Shown here in pieces: positions 18,391-26,609 of a DNA stretch of 64,000 bases. The stretch is from assembly GCF_038595055.1 (NCBI RefSeq), contig NZ_CP152002.1:4942501-5006500 (forward strand). Direction: 5' to 3'. The notes under the pieces are model-generated. The model did no database searches and was not told the DNA's origin. It was given only the letters and a program-made list of their open reading frames with translations. The translations under genes and the position numbers were made by a program. Numbering within the stretch: the first letter of the stretch is position 1; every line of letters begins with the position of its first letter. This stretch comes from Paenibacillus sp. FSL R7-0345. GTDB taxonomy: Bacteria > Bacillota > Bacilli > Paenibacillales > Paenibacillaceae.

Positions 18391-18404
18391 AGAAAGCGTA
18401 TACA
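18391..18404 (-). promoter_or_regulatory. cre-like CcpA site upstream of the GH59-like gene
   Basis: On the minus strand TGTATACGCTTTCT matches the catabolite-responsive element TGTAARCGYTWNCA at 12 of 14 positions. It lies 32 bases before the start codon, placed to repress when a preferred sugar is present. Confidence 0.55.
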
Positions 18405-18412
18405 TAAATATT

Positions 18413-18454
18413 TAAATAAAAACCTGGCAGCTTGCGGGTAAGGCAATTGCCAGG
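18413..18454 (-). terminator. Terminator after the sugar ABC permease gene
   Basis: On the minus strand CCTGGCA plus an inner TTGC pairs with GCAA and TGCCAGG, followed by TTTTTATTT. It separates the importer operon from the GH59-like gene. Confidence 0.75.
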
Positions 18455-18479
18455 CTTAACTGCTAAAACGTTGTTCTCA

Positions 18480-19328
18480 CTACCCTTTAATCCCCGATGC
18501 TGCAACCCCCTGCACGAAATACTTCTGCAGTGCGAGGAAGACAATAACAACCGGAATAATCGACACTACGCTGGCAGCCATAATCAGCCCGTACTCAGCG
18601 GAATACTGGGATATGAACATGCGAAGTCCAATCTGAATCGTCTTTAGCTCGGTTTTGGTCAGATAGATCATCGGTCCGAGGAAGTCGTTCCAGGTGTTGA
18701 CAAAGGTGAAGATCGTCAGTGTCGACAGGGCCGGCTTGGACAGCGGGAGCATAATTCTCGCCCAGATTCCGTATTCACTGAGACCGTCGATCCGTGCCGC
18801 CTCGCATAATTCATCCGGTACACCCTGGTAGAACTGGCGCATCAGGAACACCCCGAATGCCGAGAAGGCCTGCAGCAGAATAATGGACAAGTGCGTGTTA
18901 TTCAGCCCGAGTGAACGCATCATGATGAACTGCGGTACCATATAGGCCTGCCAAGGAATAGCGATTGTAGCGATATAGCCGAGGAACAGGAGATTCTTCC
19001 CTTTGAACTGCAGCTTGGAGAACGCATAGGCTGCAAAGCTGGAAGTGAGCAGCTGCAGAATCGTAACGACTACGGACAGCTTGGCTGTATTATAGATGAA
19101 GCGGCCGAGCGGGATGCGGGTCCAGATATCCACGAAATTTGACCAGCGCGGCTGATCCGGAATCCACTGCATCGGGAAGGAAAAGACATCCTTGTTCATC
19201 TTGAGTGATGAGGACAGCATCCATACATAAGGAATCAGCATACAGAAGACTGCTGCAGCGAGCAAAGCGTACACTAACACTTTCAAGCTGACTCTGAAGA
19301 TTTTATTTGAACCTACCATATCATTCAT
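18480..19328 (-). CDS. Carbohydrate ABC transporter permease (MalG/LacG-type, CUT1)
   Basis: A 282-residue inner-membrane permease with six predicted membrane segments and the EAA loop EAARIDGLSEYGIWARIMLP (about residues 182-201) that docks the ATPase. The C-terminus FVQGVAASGIKG is typical of MalG/LacG/LplC-like subunits. It is the last gene of a binding protein, permease, permease operon (stop of the previous gene nine bases upstream). No ATPase gene is present, as is common for Bacillales CUT1 importers that share MsmX-type ATPases. It probably imports the oligosaccharides released by the adjacent GH59-like enzyme (inference). Confidence 0.92.
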   Translation of the reverse strand: MNDMVGSNKIFRVSLKVLVYALLAAAVFCMLIPYVWMLSSSLKMNKDVFSFPMQWIPDQPRWSNFVDIWTRIPLGRFIYNTAKLSVVVTILQLLTSSFAAYAFSKLQFKGKNLLFLGYIATIAIPWQAYMVPQFIMMRSLGLNNTHLSIILLQAFSAFGVFLMRQFYQGVPDELCEAARIDGLSEYGIWARIMLPLSKPALSTLTIFTFVNTWNDFLGPMIYLTKTELKTIQIGLRMFISQYSAEYGLIMAASVVSIIPVVIVFLALQKYFVQGVAASGIKG

Positions 19329-19337
19329 ATCCCCCTA

Positions 19338-20273
19338 TTATCCGTACTTCTTCTCGCCGCGGAACTGGACGATCGTAATACCAAGCACCAGCAGGAACAG
19401 CACAATAGCCATGGCGCTGGCATATCCGTAATCAAGTGAACGGAACGCCGTGTTGTAGATTTGATAGACCATTACTCTAGTTGAGTCGTTCAGCTGATTG
19501 TCGGCACCGGCAAACAGGTTGATGAAGATATCGTAGACCTTAAACGAATTAATGACGAGAATCATCAGAACAAAGAACGTCGTTGGTGCCAGCTGCGGAA
19601 CGGTCACATTGCGGAACCTTCTCCAGGCGCCTGCGCCGTCGAGCTCAGCAGCTTCATATAATTCCGGGTTGATCCCCTGGAGGCCTGCGAGGTAAATGAC
19701 CATGTAGTAACCCATGTTTTTCCAGACCGTAAACAGGATGACCGTGAACATCGCCCATTGCTTATCCGCCGCCCAGCGGGGAAGATCCTCAATCGGTACG
19801 CCGGAGATCAGATGCAGGATGTTGTTCACAGGACCCATAGTCGGGCTGAAAATAAAGTTCCACACTGCCGCTACCGCTACAAGCGAAGCAACATAGGGGA
19901 AGAAGAAGACGGTCCGCATAAAGTTACGGGCAATAATCTTCTGGTTCAACAGGATAGCCAGCGCAAGGGCAACAGCCATCGTGAACGGTACAACGCCGAT
20001 TGTATAGACAATCGTGTTCCACAATGCTTTATGGAAAGTGGTATCCTTGATCAGCCGGGCAAAGTTATCGAAGCCGATGAATTCCATCGGATTGGCCCCG
20101 TCCCATTTCACAAATGCCAGGACAAAAGCAAAGAACATAGGGACAAGCGTAAAGATGGCAAAGCCGATAAAGTTCGGCGCAATAAAGCTGTATGCTACCA
20201 GATGATCCCGGACGCCCTTGGACAGTATCCTCTTGGGGGCTTTCTTTGGTCTAAGTACGGTTTCATTTTGCAT
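19338..20273 (-). CDS. Carbohydrate ABC transporter permease (MalF/LacF-type, CUT1)
   Basis: A 311-residue membrane protein (six helices) with EAA loop EAAELDGAGAWRRFRNVTVP. The ATG at 20271-20273 is chosen because GGAGG lies seven bases upstream; the longer frame to 20339 would add a poorly conserved leader that overlaps the intergenic region. It forms the translocation pore with the 18480-19328 subunit. The substrate is set by the binding protein encoded just upstream. Confidence 0.92.
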   Translation of the reverse strand: MQNETVLRPKKAPKRILSKGVRDHLVAYSFIAPNFIGFAIFTLVPMFFAFVLAFVKWDGANPMEFIGFDNFARLIKDTTFHKALWNTIVYTIGVVPFTMAVALALAILLNQKIIARNFMRTVFFFPYVASLVAVAAVWNFIFSPTMGPVNNILHLISGVPIEDLPRWAADKQWAMFTVILFTVWKNMGYYMVIYLAGLQGINPELYEAAELDGAGAWRRFRNVTVPQLAPTTFFVLMILVINSFKVYDIFINLFAGADNQLNDSTRVMVYQIYNTAFRSLDYGYASAMAIVLFLLVLGITIVQFRGEKKYG

Positions 20274-20353
20274 TTGTTCTCCTCCAAACCTTCTACCTTC
20301 TATGCAAAGGGCGGGCCTGGCCCGCCCCCTGAGAATCACTGATATTTCCAGTC

Positions 20354-21700
20354 CTAGTTATTCAAAAGCGACTGCACACGGGTGTTCATGTCCTTCAGGC
20401 CTTCGTCAATCGTAGCGTTTTTGGTCATGATATTGTCATGCGCTTCGTTCAGGATAACTTCGATGTCGGCACTCTTTTCATGCATAGGCATTTCCAGGTA
20501 AGTCTGCACAGTAGTCAGGGCTGCTTTGCTGTTCTCGTCAGATGGGAAGCCGTCGATGGAAGTGATCGAGCTGATAACCTCATCATTTTTAATCGCCGGA
20601 ATCGTACCTGTGGAAGCAATGACAGAAGCGCCGTCTTCACCGGTCACGAATTTCATGAAATCAAGGGCAGCTTCCTTGTGCTCGGACTTCTGGTTAACAG
20701 CCAGGGAAGTAATCGTTCCCAGTGTAGTTCCTGCTTCAACACCGTCCGGATGCGGATATTTCACGATACCCCAGTTGGTTGCCTGGGACTCGCCGCTTTT
20801 TACCTTTTCGATCTGGGTGGCAATGAACCAGCTGCCCATGTTCATCATGGCAACGGAGTTGTTGTAGAATACACCGGAATAGTGCGTGCTGGAAGTCTTC
20901 AATGTTGCATAATCCATCACGATGCCGTCTTCCTGCTCTTTGAGGATGCGCTCATAGGTAGGCTTGAGGAAGTCGTAGTTTCCGTCCACCACTGTGTTTT
21001 TGCCGTCCAGGATGCCGAACAGCTGCACCGCACTGCGCCATGTATGGTAGTGTGCACCGTATACTTTTTCAGCACCGCTGCCGGAGGTCATTTTTCTGGC
21101 CAGCTCATCATATTGGTCGAAGGTCATATCGTTGCTTGGATATTCAACCCCCGCTTTGTCGAACAGGTCTTTGTTGTAGTACACGATCCAGAAGTCACTG
21201 CGGAAAGGAAGGGCATACACTTCATCGTTCACTTCGATCTGCTCTACAGTACCGCCATACAGCGCAGGATCAATGCTGTTTGAACTCATGAACCCTTTTA
21301 ACGGCTCAAGATGGTTCTGCTTCACCAGGTTGGAATAGCCCGGAATGTCCTTAATGGTCAGGATATCGAGATCGGCACCGCCGGACAGCTGTGTACTCAG
21401 CATGGTCATGTAGTCGGTAGAACCAAGGTCAACGTACTCGATTGTCACGTTCGGATGCTCTTTCTGGTAAGCCTCAATCAGCGGTTTATAGTAAGCGGTT
21501 GCTTCCCAGTCCCACAGCGCCCATTTTAAAGTAACAGGCTCTTGGCTCGGTTCAGAGGAAGCGCTTGCATTGGTGCCGGCAGGAGCGTTGGTTGCAGCGG
21601 CATTGTTCTGGGCGTTATTGTTGTTGCCGGAGCAGCCCGCCAAGAGGCCCATGGAGAGCACTGCAGTGAAGGTCATACCATACAATCTTTTGTAATTCAT
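20354..21700 (-). CDS. Extracellular sugar-binding lipoprotein (CUT1 solute-binding protein)
   Basis: A 448-residue lipoprotein with signal peptide and lipobox LLAGC (Cys23), then an Asn/Ala/Ser-rich linker and a family 1 solute-binding domain starting VTLKWALWDWEATAYY. Aromatic residues in this first stretch (Trp-Ala-Leu-Trp-Asp-Trp) are typical of sugar-stacking sites. It captures oligosaccharide outside the membrane and delivers it to the two permeases downstream. It is the promoter-proximal gene, divergent from the YesM-type kinase gene, and its control region has a strong cre-like site at 21827, so both specific activation by the two-component pair and carbon catabolite repression are likely. 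Confidence 0.92.
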   Translation of the reverse strand: MNYKRLYGMTFTAVLSMGLLAGCSGNNNNAQNNAAATNAPAGTNASASSEPSQEPVTLKWALWDWEATAYYKPLIEAYQKEHPNVTIEYVDLGSTDYMTMLSTQLSGGADLDILTIKDIPGYSNLVKQNHLEPLKGFMSSNSIDPALYGGTVEQIEVNDEVYALPFRSDFWIVYYNKDLFDKAGVEYPSNDMTFDQYDELARKMTSGSGAEKVYGAHYHTWRSAVQLFGILDGKNTVVDGNYDFLKPTYERILKEQEDGIVMDYATLKTSSTHYSGVFYNNSVAMMNMGSWFIATQIEKVKSGESQATNWGIVKYPHPDGVEAGTTLGTITSLAVNQKSEHKEAALDFMKFVTGEDGASVIASTGTIPAIKNDEVISSITSIDGFPSDENSKAALTTVQTYLEMPMHEKSADIEVILNEAHDNIMTKNATIDEGLKDMNTRVQSLLNN

Positions 21701-21826
21701 TGAATTTTCCCCTTTTCTACTCGTTTTGTTGACCAGTGATCATCTTCTGAAGCTATTTCACATTCTACCGGGTTACAGCCGGAGATGGGATGTATTTTCC
21801 TGCGCAGATCATTCACTTTTATGTTC

Positions 21827-21840
21827 TGTTTACGCTTTCA
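21827..21840 (-). promoter_or_regulatory. cre-like CcpA site in the sugar importer promoter
   Basis: On the minus strand TGAAAGCGTAAACA matches the relaxed cre consensus at 13 of 14 positions, with the central CG and both flanking A/T blocks. It lies about 130 bases before the lipoprotein start, between a possible -35 (TTGGCT) and -10 (ACATAAA). Confidence 0.65.
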
Positions 21841-21967
21841 TCAGCCAAGACCTGTAATTTTCTATTCAAAACCTGTAAAAATCCCGGTTCCTGCCTCCCC
21901 CTCTATTTTGAAATACCGGAATATGCTATGGTGGGTATAACGCTTTTCACACGCTGCATCCGGATCT

Positions 21968-21981
21968 TGTAAACGCTTCAA
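21968..21981 (+). promoter_or_regulatory. cre-like CcpA site in the YesM-type kinase leader
   Basis: TGTAAACGCTTCAA differs from TGTAARCGYTWNCA at one position. It sits about 20 bases before the kinase ribosome site, a position typical of roadblock repression. Confidence 0.7.
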
Positions 21982-22017
21982 TACATTTTTTATGTACCAA
22001 AGGGGAGAATCACCACG

Positions 22018-23784
22018 ATAAGAAGATCTACTATTAAAAGCCGCATCATCCTGATCATGATTGTGTTTGCACTGCTGATCGCGACCATGCTGTCCTTTTT
22101 CAGCTACGAGCTCATTTCCTATTATCAGCGCAAAACGACAATCCAGGCAACCGAGTTCAATCTGCAGCTTGTCTCCCATATTATAGAACAAGACCTGCTT
22201 AATCTGTCCGTTCTGGCGATGACCAACAGCACTAATTCTACTACTAATACGCTGCTGGCGGACTATTTCGAATCACCTGATGCAAAAGCCCGGGATGCGC
22301 TGGATGTATTCAGCTCGATGCAGGAGGATTTCCAGATCAACCGCTCCTATAATTATGTCCGCCGGCTGATCGTAACCGACAATAAAGGAAAGTTTCTGCA
22401 GCTCGACAACTCGGTCAGTATATCCACTCCGCTTACGATTCACAATATCGGCCAGATTACCGGACTGAACAACGAGGCTACAGAGGAATTTGACCAGGTG
22501 ATCAAGGACCCGCTCTCCACCGCCTATGGCATTCCGTTTATTCTGCCGATATACGGCGGCCACGCCTCCCGGATCGGAACCGTCTACCTGCTGGTCAACA
22601 CCTCGGTCATTACCGACAAGCTGAAGGGCTACACCCTGCCGGAGGATTCGCGTCTGCTGCTGACGCTCGGCACCAATCATTATGAGATTATCGGTGACAA
22701 AATACAGCAGATGACAACGCCCTACGAGCCAGTCGCTTATACGCAGGATGAGCCGGTCGGCCCGATGACCAAGCTGTCTGAAATCAGTCTGGAGGATAAG
22801 GAGCGGACGCTGGCCGTCTCCTACGTGGTCCGCAGCGGCGTTGAGCTGACCCAGACGATTGCCGGTAATCAGTTCGCGCCAAAAGCAAATATATGGATCC
22901 CGATTATGTTCGGTGTCTGCCTGCTTGTCCTGCTGCTCAGCGGCATCATTACCTTATATCTGACCCGGACGATCAGCCTGCCGGTAGAGAAATTGAAGAA
23001 ACGGATCGACAAGATCGCCCAGGGCAACTTTTTGCTCGACCGCAACATTGAATGGAACAGCGAGCTTGGGGATGTCGGCAGGGGGATCAACCGCCTGTCC
23101 CAGGATATCATTGCCCTGATGGACAGCAGGCTGGCCGATGAGAAGCAGAAGCAGGAGCTGGAGTACCGGATGCTGCAGAACCAGATCAACCCCCATTTTC
23201 TCTACAACACGCTGAATTCGATAAAATGGATGGCTACCATCCAGAACGCTACAGGTATTGCGGAAATGACCACCTCCCTGTCCAGGCTGCTGCGCAGCAT
23301 TGCCAAAGATAACCGGCGCCTGCTGCCGCTGCGCGATGAGCTGAACCTGCTGGAGGATTATTTCCTGATCCAGAAATACCGCTATGGAAGTACTGTAACG
23401 ATGGTGCAGAGCATTGCGGACGAGGAGCTGCTGGGCGGGCTGATTCCGCGCTTTACCCTGCAGCCGCTGGTGGAGAACGCCATTTTTCACGGCATTGAGC
23501 CCAAGGGCAGAGGCGACATCCTGATTACGGTGGCCAAAAGCGGATTTGCCGACATTCTGATTACGGTGAAGGATAACGGGATCGGCATGGAGGAGGAGCA
23601 GATTTCGCATATCCTGTCCAAACAGGAGGAGGGCTCCAAGGGGCTGTTCGAGAATATCGGGCTGCGCAGCGTCAATGAACGGCTGCAGCTGGCGTTCGGG
23701 GAGCCGTACGGGTTGTCAATTGAGAGCAAGCCGGGTGAATATACGCAGATGAACATTCTTATTCCCTTCCAGCAGAAGGAATAG
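22018..23784 (+). CDS. YesM-type sensor histidine kinase (probable non-standard ATA start)
   Basis: Membrane-bound histidine kinase: first helix near residues 12-34, extracellular sensor domain to about 290, second helix (IMFGVCLLVLLLSGIITLYL), HAMP linker, then a His_kinase domain with the phosphorylation motif NQINPHFLYNTLNSIKW and a HATPase domain (NAIFHGI, DNGIGMEEE). With the YesN-type regulator downstream it would sense an extracellular sugar and switch on the importer. The first ATG in frame (22057) lies inside the first helix and has no ribosome site. AAGGGGAG at 22000-22007 points instead to ATA at 22018 (or ACG at 22015), giving the family-like beginning RRSTIKSRIILIM. No ATG, GTG or TTG exists in the right place, so this is an unusual start or a sequence error. 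Confidence 0.88.
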   Translation: MRRSTIKSRIILIMIVFALLIATMLSFFSYELISYYQRKTTIQATEFNLQLVSHIIEQDLLNLSVLAMTNSTNSTTNTLLADYFESPDAKARDALDVFSSMQEDFQINRSYNYVRRLIVTDNKGKFLQLDNSVSISTPLTIHNIGQITGLNNEATEEFDQVIKDPLSTAYGIPFILPIYGGHASRIGTVYLLVNTSVITDKLKGYTLPEDSRLLLTLGTNHYEIIGDKIQQMTTPYEPVAYTQDEPVGPMTKLSEISLEDKERTLAVSYVVRSGVELTQTIAGNQFAPKANIWIPIMFGVCLLVLLLSGIITLYLTRTISLPVEKLKKRIDKIAQGNFLLDRNIEWNSELGDVGRGINRLSQDIIALMDSRLADEKQKQELEYRMLQNQINPHFLYNTLNSIKWMATIQNATGIAEMTTSLSRLLRSIAKDNRRLLPLRDELNLLEDYFLIQKYRYGSTVTMVQSIADEELLGGLIPRFTLQPLVENAIFHGIEPKGRGDILITVAKSGFADILITVKDNGIGMEEEQISHILSKQEEGSKGLFENIGLRSVNERLQLAFGEPYGLSIESKPGEYTQMNILIPFQQKE

Positions 23785-23821
23785 TCTGCACTACTAAAAG
23801 CAAAGCAAGGAAGTGATAATC

Positions 23822-25471
23822 TTGATCAAGCTGCTGATTGCCGATGATGAGGCACTTGTATGCATAGGTTTGCAATCGATGCTCAAATGGGAGCAGTACA
23901 ATATAGAGATTGTCGGGATCGCCCATAACGGAGCCCAGGAGGAGGAAATGATCGACAGCCTGCGCCCCGACATTGTGATCAGCGATATCAAAATGCCGAT
24001 TAAAACCGGCCTGCAGGTCGCTGATTCCGTCCGCAAAAAATACGGCCGCGTCCCCCTGTTCATTATCCTGACCAGCTACGAGGAATTCGAATATGCGCGC
24101 AGCGCCATCGAAGTGCAGGCTGCCGATTATCTGGTGAAGCTGGAGCTGACCCCCGAGACGCTGGCCGCCTCCATTCAGCGGGCGATTACCCTGCTCGGGG
24201 AATATCAGACGATCGAAAGCTACCCCAAGCTGGTACACCGCGGCAACCTGCAGGCCGAGCGTGATAAGTTCTTCGTCCGGCTGTTCAACAATCTGTTCGA
24301 GAACAAGAACCAATACCTGCTGCAAAAAGAGGACCTCGATCTCGACCTGAGCGGCTCTGCTTATGTGGTCTGCACCTGCCGGATTCTCGGCCCGGACACC
24401 GTCCCGCCGCGCGGAGATAAGCTGGTCGCCCTCTGCTCAAGCACGGTGCAGATGGCCAAGGATACGCTTACGTCCATCCGGCCCTGCCATGTAACGAGCC
24501 TCGACCTGCGCAACTTTGCCGTTACCCTGCCAGTCTGCGGAACCGATCCGCAGCTCTGGATGCCGGATACGCAGAAGCTGCTGGCCGATATGGCCTCCGT
24601 GCTGCACAACTATTTTAATGTGATGATTATCGGGGCAATCGGCTTTGCTGTAGAGGAGCCGTACCTGCTGCGGGAGAGCTACCTCGCCGCCCGCAAGGCG
24701 CTGCCGGCTGCGGTGAAGGCCCAGTCCTTCGTCTTCTACTCCGAAGGCAAGCCGCCGGAACAGGACTTTCCGCTGTTTGATTTCTCGGAGTCGCGCTCTG
24801 AAATCCGCCGGGCCTTTGAAGAGATGGACACCCAGGCGCTGTATGCGATCATCTCCCGGATGATCGAAATCTTCGACGGACGGTCCGACCTGCTCGTTCC
24901 CGCCACTGATGCGGCCTGCAACATTCTCTACATGGCGACCTCCCTTCTGGCCGACGGCGAGGAGATCGTAGAGCATATCTTCGGGCATGAGCCGGAAGGG
25001 TACCGGGCGATCTACCAGATGCATACCATTGAAGAAATTGCCGGCTGGCTGGTCTGCTTCCGCGACGGCGTCTCGGAAATGCTGTCCACCCGCAGGCAGA
25101 GCTACAAGGAGCAGATTGTCAAGAATGTTCAGGAGTATATCAAACGCAACCTCGGCTCCAAGCTTTCGCTCAATCAGGTGGCCGATGTGTTCAACTTCAG
25201 CCCTAACTACCTGAGCCACCTGTTCTCCAAAACGGCCAAGGTCAATTATGTGGAGTACATTACGGAGACTAAAATTTCAGCAGCCAAAGAGATGATGCTG
25301 CGCGGCGAAGGCCGGATCTATGAAATCTCCCAGAAGCTCGGTTATGAGAGCGCCTTCTATTTCAGCAAGGTATTCAAAAAGGTCACCGGTATGTCACCCC
25401 GGGAATATATGCAGCAGGCGGAGGCGGGCGCAGCGTCTGAGCGGGGTGCATCGGAGAGTGGGCGTGGGTGA
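23822..25471 (+). CDS. YesN-type response regulator with AraC DNA-binding domain
   Basis: A 549-residue regulator (from TTG 23822): receiver domain at 1-120 with acidic pocket Asp8/Asp9 and phospho-acceptor Asp55 in ISDIKMP, a long middle region, and a C-terminal AraC double HTH (SLNQVADVFNFSPNYLSHLFSKT; EISQKLGYESAFYFSKVFKKVTG). TTG 23822 has AAGGAAG eight bases upstream and gives the usual MIKLLIADDE beginning; the GTG at 23813 overlaps that site. It is coupled to the kinase gene (37-base gap). Known pairs of this type activate adjacent glycan-uptake operons, here most simply the divergent importer and the GH59-like gene. Confidence 0.92.
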   Translation: MIKLLIADDEALVCIGLQSMLKWEQYNIEIVGIAHNGAQEEEMIDSLRPDIVISDIKMPIKTGLQVADSVRKKYGRVPLFIILTSYEEFEYARSAIEVQAADYLVKLELTPETLAASIQRAITLLGEYQTIESYPKLVHRGNLQAERDKFFVRLFNNLFENKNQYLLQKEDLDLDLSGSAYVVCTCRILGPDTVPPRGDKLVALCSSTVQMAKDTLTSIRPCHVTSLDLRNFAVTLPVCGTDPQLWMPDTQKLLADMASVLHNYFNVMIIGAIGFAVEEPYLLRESYLAARKALPAAVKAQSFVFYSEGKPPEQDFPLFDFSESRSEIRRAFEEMDTQALYAIISRMIEIFDGRSDLLVPATDAACNILYMATSLLADGEEIVEHIFGHEPEGYRAIYQMHTIEEIAGWLVCFRDGVSEMLSTRRQSYKEQIVKNVQEYIKRNLGSKLSLNQVADVFNFSPNYLSHLFSKTAKVNYVEYITETKISAAKEMMLRGEGRIYEISQKLGYESAFYFSKVFKKVTGMSPREYMQQAEAGAASERGASESGRG

Positions 25472-25559
25472 GGTTCCGGGCGCAAACCTTCTTCAGGGAT
25501 ATGGTTCCTGAATGTGACTCCAGAGAATGCTTGGACTGCCGGCAGCTACCCTTCTGCAG

Positions 25560-25775
25560 ATGCTTACGTTAACGAGCTTACCCGTATAGCTGCACTTTCT
25601 GCAACTAAAATGAGCGTAAATCAGCGTTCACACTGTATAACTGCAGTTTGTACAACTATATCAGCCCAAAACAGCTAAAACCGGCATTATCCGGTTTTTT
25701 AACTGCACAGAGTGCAGCTATACAGCAGATGCGGGGAAAAACAGGCGTTTTAGCTGCACAAACTACACTTAAAAC
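25560..25775. repeat. Second cluster of the ~26-nt dispersed repeat
   Basis: At least four copies in both orientations (near 25580, 25635, 25699 and 25747) of the unit seen at 11150-11340, for example ACTGCAGTTTGTACAACTA at 25645-25663 and its reverse-type relative at 25747. No gene is seen in this stretch. Confidence 0.7.
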
Positions 25776-25814
25776 TAAATTCGGGCCCGCTGCTTTTGCT
25801 TTAAAGTTTCACGC

Positions 25815-25854
25815 GCAAAAACCCTTCAGGAATACATCCCTGAAGGGTTTTTGC
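25815..25854. terminator. Bidirectional terminator between YesN-type and metallophosphatase genes
   Basis: GCAAAAACCCTTCAGG (25815-25830) pairs perfectly with CCTGAAGGGTTTTTGC (25839-25854). A- and T-runs inside the stem serve both strands of the convergent pair. Confidence 0.9.
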
Positions 25855-25887
25855 GGTTGTTAAGGCGCTGCCGCCGAAGCGCCTGCC

Positions 25888-26562
25888 TTAACTAACCGTA
25901 TCGGCCAATTCGTCGATCCGGAAATCCGTGTAATGCTGCCTGGTGGCTTCCGTCGAGCAGGAGTAGGCAACGGCGTTGTGGACATCCAGCAGGGTCAGTC
26001 GGCAACTGTGCTTCGCTCCTGTGTCAATTCCGGTTAAACCGGGCTTTCTCCAGACCTCGCCTGCTTTAGCCCCCATTTTGAAGGTCGGTGTATGTCCGAA
26101 TACAATGCCTTTGCCGGCGTACACCGGCGGCTGTGCTCCCCAGAACGCCTCGCGGATCTCGGTCATGTCCTGCAGCGTCTGCCCGGCAAGCGGCACATCC
26201 GGGCGGAATCCGGCGTGGACGAACAGGTAGCCGTCCGCTTCGATATACGGGGGCAGCCCCTGCAGCCATTCCCGGAGCTCCAGGCTCCCGGATGCTCCGG
26301 TTGCCCGGTCCATGAAATGCGCTGAAAGCCGCAGCTCCATATTGCCTGGCACAGCAAGTGCCCCTTCCTCCGTCAGCTTTCTGATCAGATGCAGCGTCTC
26401 CCAGCTTGGAGGATCATCGTCTATGTAATCCCCTACCAGAATCAGGCGGTCTGATGCGGGATTGTATTCAGCTGTATCAAGCAGCTGCTGCAGCCCTCCG
26501 GCATGTCCGTGGATGTCTGAAACCGCCAGCAGTCTGCCTGTATTCAGTGATGTATGGAGCAC
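25888..26562 (-). CDS. Calcineurin-like metallophosphatase (PP1/PrpE-like) with altered GNHE motif
   Basis: A 224-residue cytosolic phosphoesterase with the metal-site order of the PPP/ApaH group: SDIHGH (residues 15-20), VGDYIDDDP (~43-51), VPGNMEL (~72-78), FVHAGF (~115-120) and GHTPT. The third motif is normally GNHE; here the catalytic His is Met, while the other motifs are intact. Members dephosphorylate Ser/Thr proteins or diadenosine polyphosphates; the missing His could lower or change activity. It starts with GTG at 26562 after GGAAAGG. It lies 47 bases after the importer ATPase gene on the same strand and may be its last cistron, without an obvious functional link. Confidence 0.82.
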   Translation of the reverse strand: MLHTSLNTGRLLAVSDIHGHAGGLQQLLDTAEYNPASDRLILVGDYIDDDPPSWETLHLIRKLTEEGALAVPGNMELRLSAHFMDRATGASGSLELREWLQGLPPYIEADGYLFVHAGFRPDVPLAGQTLQDMTEIREAFWGAQPPVYAGKGIVFGHTPTFKMGAKAGEVWRKPGLTGIDTGAKHSCRLTLLDVHNAVAYSCSTEATRQHYTDFRIDELADTVS

Positions 26563-26609
26563 AATATCAGCGGCCTTTCCAAAGTGATCTTTAGGTTCTT
26601 ATCTTGCTC

